From Burkholderia sp. FERM BP-3421 (lineage in GTDB: Bacteria; Pseudomonadota; Gammaproteobacteria; Burkholderiales; Burkholderiaceae), in NCBI RefSeq assembly GCF_028657905.1, contig NZ_CP117782.1, forward strand, positions 3,100,001 through 3,164,000: 64,000 nucleotides of DNA. The letters run 5' to 3'. Shown piece by piece: positions 17,742 to 25,595 of this stretch. Every line of letters starts with the position of its first letter. Positions within the stretch are counted from its first letter, which is position 1. Below the pieces are notes generated by a model. It had not been told where the DNA came from. It saw only the letters and a list, made by a program, of their open reading frames with translations, and made no database searches. Both the position numbers and the translations under genes were made by a program.

Positions 17742-18493
17742 AGCACAGCGAACGGGAGGAGCGTGAGTTGAGCGGCGTCGAGAGCGGTACGCCCGCGCTT
17801 GCGATCGCGGGCCTCGAGGCGTGGTATGGCGAGTCGCACATCCTGCATGGCGTCGATCTCACCGTGCACCGCGGCGAAGTGGTCACGCTGCTCGGCCGCA
17901 ACGGCTCGGGCCGCACCACCACGCTGCGCGCGATCATGGGGCTCACGGGGCGGCGCAGCGGCTCGATCCGCATCGCGGGCGCCGAGACGATCGCGCTCGC
18001 GACGCATCGCATCGCGCACTACGGCGTCGGCTATTGTCCCGAAGAGCGCGGCATCTTCTCGAGCCTGTCGTGCGAGGAGAACCTGCTGCTGCCGCCCGCG
18101 CTCGGCGCAAGCGAGCGCGCGATGTCGCTCGGCGACATCTACACGATGTTCCCGAATCTCGCCTCGCGCCGGCACAGCCAGGGCACGCGCCTGTCGGGGG
18201 GCGAGCAGCAGATGCTCGCCGTCGCGCGGATCCTGCGCACGGGCGCGAACCTGCTGCTGCTCGACGAGATCTCCGAAGGGCTCGCGCCGGTGATCGTGCA
18301 GACCCTCGCGCGGATGATCGTCACGCTGAAGGCGCGCGGCTACACGATCGTGATGGTCGAGCAGAACTTCCGCTTCGCGGCGCCGCTCGCCGACCGCTTC
18401 TATGTCATGGAGCACGGCCGCATCGTCGAGCACTTCAGCGCGCCGCAGCTCGACGCCAAGATGCCCGTGCTGCACGATCTGCTCGGCGTCTGA
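17738..18493 (+). CDS. livF: ABC transporter ATP-binding protein (LivF-like) with Arg in Walker A
   Basis: 251 residues, overlapping livG by four bases. The domain is complete: signature LSGGEQQMLAVAR, Walker B LLLLDEISEGLAP, and H-loop region MVEQNFRF. The Walker A reads GRNGSGRTT, with Arg59 where almost all ABC ATPases have Lys. The partner LivG keeps its Lys, so only this half-site is altered. This may be a fixed feature of this transporter subgroup rather than a damaging mutation. Confidence 0.92.
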   Translation: MKHSEREERELSGVESGTPALAIAGLEAWYGESHILHGVDLTVHRGEVVTLLGRNGSGRTTTLRAIMGLTGRRSGSIRIAGAETIALATHRIAHYGVGYCPEERGIFSSLSCEENLLLPPALGASERAMSLGDIYTMFPNLASRRHSQGTRLSGGEQQMLAVARILRTGANLLLLDEISEGLAPVIVQTLARMIVTLKARGYTIVMVEQNFRFAAPLADRFYVMEHGRIVEHFSAPQLDAKMPVLHDLLGV

Positions 18494-18521
18494 CCCGGAG
18501 GCCGTCCAACCGGGATCCTGT

Positions 18522-18548
18522 CCGTTTCCGTTTCCGTTTCCGTTTCCG
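18522..18548. repeat. CCGTTT hexamer repeat, 4.5 copies
   Basis: Four copies of CCGTTT and a trailing CCG lie between livF and the binding-protein start at 18594. The tract ends 45 bp before that start codon, ahead of the GGAGA ribosome-binding site. Slippage here would alter leader length, not the reading frame. Confidence 0.85.
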
Positions 18549-18593
18549 CTGTCGCTGCACCTACAACCACAACGCATCACACAGGAGACGTTC

Positions 18594-19790
18594 ATGAAAT
18601 TGCAGACCCTCGCGCGCGCCTGCGTCGTCGTCGCGGCGTTTTCGACCGTATCGGCGGCGCAGGCCGCCGATACGGTGAAGATCGGCTTCATCACGGACAT
18701 GTCGGGCCTCTACGCCGACATCGACGGCCAGGGCGGCCTCGAGGCGATCCGGATGGCGGTGGCCGACTTCGGCGGGAAGGTCAACGGCAAGCCGATCGAG
18801 GTGATCTATGCGGACCACCAGAACAAGGCGGACATCGCGGCCTCGAAGGCGCGCGAATGGATGGACCGGGGCGGGCTCGACCTGCTGGTGGGCGGCACCA
18901 ATTCGGCGACCGCGCTGTCGATGAACCAGGTCGCGGCGGAGAAGAAGCGGGTGTACATCAACATCGGCGCGGGCGCGGACACGCTGACCAACGAGCAGTG
19001 CACGCCGTACACGATCCACTACGCGTACGACACGATGGCGCTCGCGAAGGGCACGGGCTCCGCGGTGACGAAGCAGGGCGGCAAGACCTGGTTCTTCCTG
19101 ACCGCCGACTACGCGTTCGGCAAGGCGCTCGAGAAGAACACCTCCGACGTCGTGAAGGCGAACGGCGGCCAGGTGCTGGGCGCGGTGCGGCATCCGCTGT
19201 CGGCGTCGGATTTCTCGTCGTTCCTGCTGCAGGCGCAGGCCTCGAAGGCGCAGATCCTCGGGCTCGCGAACGCGGGCGGCGATACCGTGAACGCGATCAA
19301 GGCGGCCAAGGAGTTCGGCATCACCAAGACGATGAAGCTCGCGGCGCTGCTGGTGTTCATCGACGACATCCACAGCCTCGGCCTCGACACCACCCAGGGC
19401 CTCGTGTTGACCGACAGCTGGTACTGGAATCGCGACGAGGCGTCGCGCAAGTGGGCGCAGCGTTACTTCGCGAAGACCAAGAAGATGCCGTCGAGCCTGC
19501 AGGCGGCTGACTATTCGTCGGTGACGACCTATCTGAAGGCGGTGCAGGCGGTGGGCTCGACGGATTCCGACAAGGTGATGGCGCAGCTCAAGAAGCAGAA
19601 GATCGACGATTTCTACGCGAAGGGCTACGTGCGAACCGACGGCAGCATGATCCACGACATGTACCTGATGGAAGTGAAGAAGCCGTCGGAATCGAAGGAG
19701 CCGTGGGACTACTACAAGATCCTCGCGACGATCCCGGGCGAGCAGGCGTTCGCGACCAAGCAGGAATCGCGCTGCGCGCTCTGGAAGTGA
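18594..19790 (+). CDS. Periplasmic substrate-binding protein of amino-acid/amide ABC transporter
   Basis: 398 residues starting MKLQTLARACVVVAAF, with a Sec signal peptide ending at SAAQAA (about residue 23). The mature protein begins DTVKIGFITDMSGLYADIDG, typical of type I periplasmic binding proteins (Peripla_BP_6). Later parts include the GGTNSATALSMNQVA and FFLTADYAFGKALE blocks. An AGGAGA site precedes the ATG at 18594. It lies between the ATPase and permease genes of the same operon and should deliver the substrate to the LivH/LivM pair. The substrate cannot be told. Confidence 0.92.
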   Translation: MKLQTLARACVVVAAFSTVSAAQAADTVKIGFITDMSGLYADIDGQGGLEAIRMAVADFGGKVNGKPIEVIYADHQNKADIAASKAREWMDRGGLDLLVGGTNSATALSMNQVAAEKKRVYINIGAGADTLTNEQCTPYTIHYAYDTMALAKGTGSAVTKQGGKTWFFLTADYAFGKALEKNTSDVVKANGGQVLGAVRHPLSASDFSSFLLQAQASKAQILGLANAGGDTVNAIKAAKEFGITKTMKLAALLVFIDDIHSLGLDTTQGLVLTDSWYWNRDEASRKWAQRYFAKTKKMPSSLQAADYSSVTTYLKAVQAVGSTDSDKVMAQLKKQKIDDFYAKGYVRTDGSMIHDMYLMEVKKPSESKEPWDYYKILATIPGEQAFATKQESRCALWK

Positions 19791-19838
19791 GGGCCGCGCC
19801 GCGCGCCGGGGAGCGGCGCGCGGCATGATTTCAACCGG

Positions 19839-20735
19839 ATGGCAGATTCGATGGATATCTTCGGCGTACCGATGTCGGCGATGCTGAGCCAGCTGTTGCT
19901 CGGCCTCGTCAACGGATCCTTCTACGCGATCCTGAGCCTCGGGCTCGCAGTGATCTTCGGGCTGCTCAACGTGATCAACTTCGCGCACGGCGCGTTGTTC
20001 ATGCTGGGCGCGATGCTGGCCTGGATGGGGCTCGCGTATCTCGGCCTGCCGTACTGGGCGATGCTGGTGATCGCGCCGATCCTGGTCGGGCTGTTCGGAA
20101 TCCTGATCGAGTGCTCGATGCTGCGCTGGCTGTACCGGCTCGATCACCTGTACGGGCTGCTCCTGACCTTCGGCCTCACGCTCGTGGTCGAGGGCGTGTT
20201 CCGCTCGGTCTACGGCTCGTCGGGCCAGCCGTACGACGTGCCGGCGCTGCTCGCGGGCGCGACCGACCTCGGCTTCATGTACCTGCCGAACTATCGCGCA
20301 TGGGTGGTGGTCGCGTCGCTGGCCGTGTGCCTCGCGACCTGGTTCGTGATCGAGAAGACCCGGCTCGGCGCCTATCTGCGCGCCGGCACCGAGAATCCCC
20401 GGCTCGTCGAGGCGTTCGGGGTGAACGTGCCGCTCATGATCACACTCACCTACGGCTTCGGCGTCGCGCTCGCGGCGTTCGCGGGGGTGCTCGCCGCGCC
20501 GGTGATCCAGGTGTCGCCGCTGATGGGGCAGCCGATGATCATCACGGTGTTCGCGGTGGTCGTGATCGGCGGAATGGGGTCGATTCTCGGCTCGATCCTC
20601 ACCGGGCTGCTGCTCGGCGTGATCGAGGGCTTCACACGGGTGTTCTATCCGGAGGCGTCGGCGACGGTCGTGTTCGTGATCATGGCGATCGTGCTGCTGG
20701 TTCGCCCCGCAGGCTTGTTCGGCAAGGAACGATGA
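19839..20735 (+). CDS. livH: Branched-chain amino acid ABC permease (LivH-like)
   Basis: 298 residues with about eight hydrophobic helices. The LivH hallmarks are the N-terminal LLGLVNGSFYAILSLGLAVIFGLLNVINFAHG region and the coupling loop around ENPRLVEAFGVNV. A second methionine at 19851 (MDIFGVPM) is a possible alternative start. It overlaps livM by four bases. It belongs to the inner-membrane channel of the importer encoded from 16950. Confidence 0.93.
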   Translation: MADSMDIFGVPMSAMLSQLLLGLVNGSFYAILSLGLAVIFGLLNVINFAHGALFMLGAMLAWMGLAYLGLPYWAMLVIAPILVGLFGILIECSMLRWLYRLDHLYGLLLTFGLTLVVEGVFRSVYGSSGQPYDVPALLAGATDLGFMYLPNYRAWVVVASLAVCLATWFVIEKTRLGAYLRAGTENPRLVEAFGVNVPLMITLTYGFGVALAAFAGVLAAPVIQVSPLMGQPMIITVFAVVVIGGMGSILGSILTGLLLGVIEGFTRVFYPEASATVVFVIMAIVLLVRPAGLFGKER

Positions 20736-21709
20736 TGCAGAAGAAAGCGCTCTATGGCCTGCTGCTGGCCGCCCTGGTCGTCGCGCCGTTCGCGGGCGCG
20801 TATCCGCTGTTCGTGATGAAGGTGCTGTGCTTCGCGCTGTTCGCGGCCGCGTTCAACCTGCTGATCGGCTTTACCGGGCTGCTGTCGTTCGGGCATGCGA
20901 TGTTCCTCGCCACGGCCGGCTATGTGACCGGCTACGCGCTGCAGACGGTGGGCGCGACGCCTGAGGCCGGCGTGTTCGCGGGCGTCGGCGCGGCGGCGCT
21001 GCTGGGCCTCGTCGTCGGCCTGTTCGCGATCCGCCGGCAGGGCATCTACTTCGCGATGATCACGCTCGCGTTCGCGCAGATGGTGTACTTCATCTACCTG
21101 CAGGCGCCGTTCACGCACGGCGAGGACGGCCTCCAGGGCGTGCCGCGCGGCCGCCTGTTCGGGCTGCTCGACCTGGGGTCCGATCTCGCGCTGTACTACG
21201 TGGTGCTCGCCATCGTGGTGCTTGCGTGCCTGTTCATCGTGCGCGTCGTGCATTCGCCGTTCGGCCAGGTGCTCGTCGCGATCAAGGAGAACGAGCCGCG
21301 CGCGATCTCGCTCGGCTACGACACCGATCGCTTCAAGCTGCTCGCGTTCGTGCTGTCGGCGGCGCTCGCGGGGCTCGCCGGCGCGCTGAAGGTGATCGTG
21401 CTCGGCTTCGAGACGCTCGGCGACGCCTACTGGACCATGTCGGGCCTCGTGATTCTAATGACGCTGGTGGGTGGGATGGGCACGCTGTTCGGGCCGCTCG
21501 TCGGCGCCGCGCTGATCGTCGCGCTCGAGGACCGGCTGGGCGACATCGGCGCGTGGCTCGCGGCCTCGACCGGCATCGAGTGGTTCCAGTCGCTCGGCGA
21601 ATCGGCGACGATCGTCACCGGGCTGATTTTCATCGCCTGCGTGCTGGCGTTCCGGCGTGGAATCGTGGGCGAGGCGATCGCGCGATTGAAGCCGTTGCGC
21701 GCCTCCTGA
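20732..21709 (+). CDS. livM: Branched-chain amino acid ABC permease (LivM-like)
   Basis: 325 residues, starting at one of two adjacent methionine codons (20732 or 20735) that overlap the livH stop. Typical LivM blocks are FNLLIGFTGLLSFGHAMFLATAGY and the cytoplasmic loop IKENEPRAISLGYDTDRFKL. It completes the five-gene importer livG-livF-SBP-livH-livM. No terminator follows directly; the next one is at 21950. Confidence 0.93.
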   Translation: MMQKKALYGLLLAALVVAPFAGAYPLFVMKVLCFALFAAAFNLLIGFTGLLSFGHAMFLATAGYVTGYALQTVGATPEAGVFAGVGAAALLGLVVGLFAIRRQGIYFAMITLAFAQMVYFIYLQAPFTHGEDGLQGVPRGRLFGLLDLGSDLALYYVVLAIVVLACLFIVRVVHSPFGQVLVAIKENEPRAISLGYDTDRFKLLAFVLSAALAGLAGALKVIVLGFETLGDAYWTMSGLVILMTLVGGMGTLFGPLVGAALIVALEDRLGDIGAWLAASTGIEWFQSLGESATIVTGLIFIACVLAFRRGIVGEAIARLKPLRAS

Positions 21710-21839
21710 GCGGATGATGCGGAGCACCAAAATCGTTCGGAATCCGATTCAATTTGTCGTGGAAATGCCGCTGGAAACGCCTGTCCGGCGCCCCAATTTC
21801 GTGCGGCGATGCACCATAGGGGTAAATGCTAGGTTGTCG

Positions 21840-21982
21840 CGCCCTGTAGGCTTGCTTTAATCTTCGTCTCAGTTCTGATGCACCGCGAAACGAATTTGCA
21901 GGTGGAGAACGAGGAGACAATCGAGGCACTCAGTGCCCGGACCCACGGAAGCGCTGTTGGACGGAATCCAACAGCGCTTTTT
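21840..21982 (+). ncRNA. Possible small RNA ending in a strong terminator
   Basis: The 454-bp gap after livM has no credible gene. It contains a promoter-like TTGTCG and TTTAAT pair with about 16 bp spacing, near 21835-21865. About 100 bp further is a perfect 12-bp hairpin. A 120-nt transcript is therefore possible; alternatively the hairpin just ends a long livM transcript. Only the hairpin is secure. Confidence 0.3.
21950..21982 (+). terminator. Rho-independent terminator
   Basis: AGCGCTGTTGGA (21950-21961) pairs perfectly with TCCAACAGCGCT (21967-21978) over a 5-nt loop, followed by five T (21978-21982), then CTTT. Confidence 0.9.
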
Positions 21983-22163
21983 CTTTGCGCGCGCGATTTG
22001 CACGCGTCGTGCGGTTCCGCTCCGTCCCATCCTCCGCCTCGGGCTTACCCGATTATCGCGTGCCGCGCGCGTCCGTTACACTCGCCTTTCACTGACCGGG
22101 TAGTCGGGAATAGCAGCACACAATAGACCAGAGCAACGAGCAGCGCGAATCTCGGAGACGGGT

Positions 22164-23126
22164 TTGATGAAGCGGGCGTGGCGGTTCTTCGGCATCGGGG
22201 CGGCATATCTCGCGGGGCCGGCGCAGGCTGGCGCCGGAAAGGGCGAGGGGGATCGGGCCGCGGGTGCCGCGGTGTCGCTCCGCATCACCGGCGAGCGCGC
22301 GATCTCCCGATTGGCTAGGGCAGCCCCCGGTCTGAAGGCCCAAGCCGGCAGGGGCGACGCCGCCCAGACCGTCAACTTCTCCCTCCATCTGATCGACATC
22401 ACCATCGCGGCACCGGATTCGCCCGGGATGATCGATGTCGTCCCGGGCTCGCGCGCGTCGCGGGTCGAGCCGATGGGCGTGAGGTGCGCCCGGGTGTTCG
22501 CGGCGCGATGGACCAATCGCTCAAGGGCAGGCGGCCGTTCGTGGGTGCTTGAGCGCGGCGCGATCACCGCGGCTGGCTGCAACGCCGACCGGCTCACGGC
22601 GCTCAGCGGTGCCGTCGCGGCGCGCCGGCGCACGACGGCGGCAAGCGGACGTTTCGCGCGCAACGCCACCGTTGCGAGCGGGCAGGGAAGGATGGCGCCG
22701 GACGAGCCTCCCGCCGCGCCGGCGATCGCGAGGGCTGCTCTGCCTTCCGGGCAACCGAGGCAAGCGTGCAACGACGCCATCGCGATCCGCCAGACGCAGA
22801 ACGCTTCCAATCAAGACTTCCCGCAGGCTCGCGACGACAATCGCATTGGCATCTGCTTGGCGGCGGCAGGCGCATGGCCCGATACACGTTCCGCCGGGCC
22901 GTGCACGCTCACGCGTGAGCCGGCCTGCGGACACAGGCCGGGCTCGACTGTCGACGGCCGCGCCCGGAAGGCGGACAGCTTGCCGCCTTCCGCGATACCG
23001 GCGGCGCTCGAGCATGCGTTGTCCGGCGTTTTCACGTTGCACCCGACCGATCACGCGCGCCTTGGCGCTCGCGCCCGCGCATGGGTCGGCCTCACCGGCG
23101 GCCGGCGCATGCCGGCGCTGGGCTAG
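22164..23126 (+). CDS. Hypothetical protein, doubtful
   Basis: A 320-codon open frame starts with MMKRAWRFFGIGAAYLAGPAQA, which could be a signal peptide. The first third uses G/C-ending codons like its neighbours. Later parts use more AGG, TCA and GCA codons and are rich in Arg and Ala. I recognise no family. A good terminator lies 34 bp after the stop, which favours a transcript ending here. Other frames on both strands are also open, so this may be a decayed gene or non-coding. Confidence 0.3.
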   Translation: MMKRAWRFFGIGAAYLAGPAQAGAGKGEGDRAAGAAVSLRITGERAISRLARAAPGLKAQAGRGDAAQTVNFSLHLIDITIAAPDSPGMIDVVPGSRASRVEPMGVRCARVFAARWTNRSRAGGRSWVLERGAITAAGCNADRLTALSGAVAARRRTTAASGRFARNATVASGQGRMAPDEPPAAPAIARAALPSGQPRQACNDAIAIRQTQNASNQDFPQARDDNRIGICLAAAGAWPDTRSAGPCTLTREPACGHRPGSTVDGRARKADSLPPSAIPAALEHALSGVFTLHPTDHARLGARARAWVGLTGGRRMPALG

Positions 23127-23159
23127 CAGCAGGTTCGCGACAGGACGGGAGCGGAATGG

Positions 23160-23189
23160 AAGGCGCGTGCGGCAGGACGCGCCTTTTTT
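23160..23189 (+). terminator. Rho-independent terminator
   Basis: AAGGCGCGT (23160-23168) pairs with ACGCGCCTT (23177-23185) over an 8-nt loop. It runs into six T (23184-23189). Confidence 0.88.
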
Positions 23190-23284
23190 GTTGCGCGCGG
23201 CACGCGCGGTTTCACGTGGAAGTCAGCGCCGGCCCCGGGCCGGATCGATCAATACGCGTTTCGCGTAGCGTTTGGAGACACGCA

Positions 23285-24442
23285 ATGAAGATGAAGCGAT
23301 GGATGGCGATGGCCTGCGCGGCCGGGCTGCTGGGGAGCGCGACGGCCGCGTCGGCGCAGCTGAAGATCGGCGTCACGCTGTCCGCGACCGGGCCCGCCGC
23401 GTCGCTCGGCATCCCCGAGAAGAACACGGTCGCGCTGCTGCCGCGCGAAATCGGCGGCAAGCGGGTCGACTACATCGTGCTCGACGACGCCTCCGACACG
23501 AGCCGGGCAGTGCAGAACGTGCGCAAGCTGATCGACGAGGATCACGTCGACGCGATCATCGGTTCGTCCGTCACGCCCAATTCGCTCGCGATGATCGATC
23601 CCGTCGCGCAGGGCAAGACGCCGACGATCTCGCTCGCGGCGAGCGCGCAGATCATCGCGCCGATGGACGCGAAGCGCGCCTGGATGTTCAAGACGCCGCA
23701 AAACGACCGGCTGATGGCCGACGCGATCGCCGGCTACATGGCCGGGCACGGCGTGAAGACGGTGGGCTTCATCGGCTTCGCCGACGCGTACGGCGAGGGC
23801 TGGTACGCGGTGTTCAATGCCGCCGCCGCGGCGAACGGGCTGAAGATCGTCAGCAACGAGCGCTACAACCGCACCGACGCATCGGTGACGGGCCAGGTGC
23901 TGAAGACGCTCGCCGGGCATCCCGACGCGGTGCTGATCGCGGGCGCCGGCACGCCGGCCGCGCTGCCGGCCAAGGCGCTTCGGGAGCGCGGCTACAAGGG
24001 CAAGGTGTATCAGACCCACGGCGTCGCGAACAACGATTTCCTGCGCGTGTGCGGCAAGGACTGCGACGGTGAGCTGCTGCCGGCAGGCCCCGTGCTCGTG
24101 ACCGACCAGCTGCCCGACTCCAACCCCGCGAAGCGGCCGTCGCAGGCCTACAAGGCGGCGTACGAGAAGGCCTATGGCGCGGGCACGGTGTCGACCTTCG
24201 GCGGCCACGTGTGGGATGCGGGGCTGATGCTCGCGCGCGCGATTCCCGAGGCGCTGAAGAAGGCGCAGCCGGGCACCGAGGCGTTCCGCGAGGCGCTGCG
24301 CGCGGCGCTCGAGAACGTGAAGGACCTGCCGGTGTCGCACGGCGTGATCAACACGACGCCGACCGATCACAACGGCTTCGATGCGCGCGCGCGGGTGATG
24401 GTGCAGATCGTCGACGGCAAGTGGAAGCTGCAGGCGGACTGA
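23285..24442 (+). CDS. Periplasmic substrate-binding protein (branched-chain type)
   Basis: 385 residues with a signal peptide ending in ATAASAQ (about residue 21), then LKIGVTLSATGPAASLGIPEKN, a type I periplasmic binding fold. GGAG precedes the ATG at 23285. It opens the second liv-type operon (SBP-livH-livMG-livF). The family also serves aromatic-acid and amide importers, so the ligand is open. A weak parS-like sequence lies just upstream (23208-23223, 12 of 16 bases). Confidence 0.92.
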   Translation: MKMKRWMAMACAAGLLGSATAASAQLKIGVTLSATGPAASLGIPEKNTVALLPREIGGKRVDYIVLDDASDTSRAVQNVRKLIDEDHVDAIIGSSVTPNSLAMIDPVAQGKTPTISLAASAQIIAPMDAKRAWMFKTPQNDRLMADAIAGYMAGHGVKTVGFIGFADAYGEGWYAVFNAAAAANGLKIVSNERYNRTDASVTGQVLKTLAGHPDAVLIAGAGTPAALPAKALRERGYKGKVYQTHGVANNDFLRVCGKDCDGELLPAGPVLVTDQLPDSNPAKRPSQAYKAAYEKAYGAGTVSTFGGHVWDAGLMLARAIPEALKKAQPGTEAFREALRAALENVKDLPVSHGVINTTPTDHNGFDARARVMVQIVDGKWKLQAD

Positions 24443-24534
24443 CGCTGCGCGGCTGTCCCGTTCGAGCGCGCTCGCGGGCCGCGGCGTCGCTCGGTCCCGA
24501 CGATCCCGGACGAAATCTCGGATGAAGAAACGGT

Positions 24535-25590
24535 ATGGATATTTCGATTGCGGCGATCCTTGCCCAGGACGGCGTCACGACGGGCGCGATCTATGCGCTG
24601 CTCGCGCTCGCGCTGGTGCTGGTGTTTTCCGTCACGCGGGTGATCTTCATCCCGCAGGGTGAGTTCGTGTCGTACGGCGTGCTCACGCTCGCCGCCCTGC
24701 AAACGCAGAAGGTGCCGGCGACCTGCTGGCTGCTGGTCGCGATGGGCATCGGCTGCTTTTTGCTCGAACTGGGCGGGCTGGCTCGGCATCGCGAACGGCG
24801 GCACCGGTTGGCCCGCACGGTCGCCTTGCTCGCGGGGCGCGACGTGCTGCTGCCGCTTGCGATCCTCGCGGTCGCGCGCAGCGTCGCGCCGCAGGCAATG
24901 CCGATGCTCGCGCAGATCGCGCTGACGCTGGCGATCGTCGTGCCGATGGGGCCGTTCGTGTACCGGCTTGCGTACCAGCCGATCGCCGAGGGCTCGACGC
25001 TGCTGCTGCTGATCGTGTCGGTCGCCGTGCATTTCGCGCTGGTCGGCCTCGGCCTCGTGATGTTCGGCGCGGAAGGCTCGCGCACGGCGCCGTTCGCCGA
25101 TGCCTCGCTCTCGATCGGCGCGCTGTCGGTGTCGCTGCAGAGCGTATGGGTCGTCGTCACGGCGCTCGTCCTGATCGCCGCGCTCTACGTGTACTTCGAT
25201 CGCACGATCGCCGGCAAGGCCTTGCGGGCGACCGCGGTGAATCGCGTCGGCGCGCGCCTGGTCGGGATCGGCACCACGCAGGCGGGCCGGCTCGCGTTCA
25301 CGCTGGCGGCGGGCCTCGGCGTGCTGTCCGGCATCCTGGTCGGCCCGCTGACCACGATCTACTACGACTCGGGCTTCCTGATCGGCCTGAAGGGCTTCGT
25401 CGGGGCGATCGTCGGCGGGCTCGTCAGCTACCCGCTCGCGGCCGCGGGCGCGCTGCTGGTCGGCGTGCTCGAATCCTACTCGTCGTTCTGGGCGAGTGCG
25501 TACAAGGAGGTCATCGTTTTCACGTTGATCATCCCGGTGCTGCTGTGGCGCAGTCTGGCGACGCCGCATGCGGAAGAGGGCGAGGAGTGA
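24535..25590 (+). CDS. livH: Branched-chain amino acid ABC permease (LivH-like)
   Basis: 351 residues, longer than the usual 290-300. An Arg/His-rich insert at about residues 82-100 (ARHRERRHRLART) follows the second hydrophobic segment. Core LivH features remain: AIYALLALALVLVFSVTRVIFIPQGEFVSYGVL near the N-terminus and KALRATAVNRVGARLVGIGTTQAGRLAF at the coupling loop. It ends at 25590, just before the livM-livG fusion, in the same operon. Confidence 0.9.
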   Translation: MDISIAAILAQDGVTTGAIYALLALALVLVFSVTRVIFIPQGEFVSYGVLTLAALQTQKVPATCWLLVAMGIGCFLLELGGLARHRERRHRLARTVALLAGRDVLLPLAILAVARSVAPQAMPMLAQIALTLAIVVPMGPFVYRLAYQPIAEGSTLLLLIVSVAVHFALVGLGLVMFGAEGSRTAPFADASLSIGALSVSLQSVWVVVTALVLIAALYVYFDRTIAGKALRATAVNRVGARLVGIGTTQAGRLAFTLAAGLGVLSGILVGPLTTIYYDSGFLIGLKGFVGAIVGGLVSYPLAAAGALLVGVLESYSSFWASAYKEVIVFTLIIPVLLWRSLATPHAEEGEE

Positions 25591-25595
25591 GGGCG

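Noticed and set aside
23208..23223. A fourth parS upstream of the second binding protein
   Set aside because: GGTTTCACGTGGAAGT matches only 12 of 16 bases and breaks the central palindrome.
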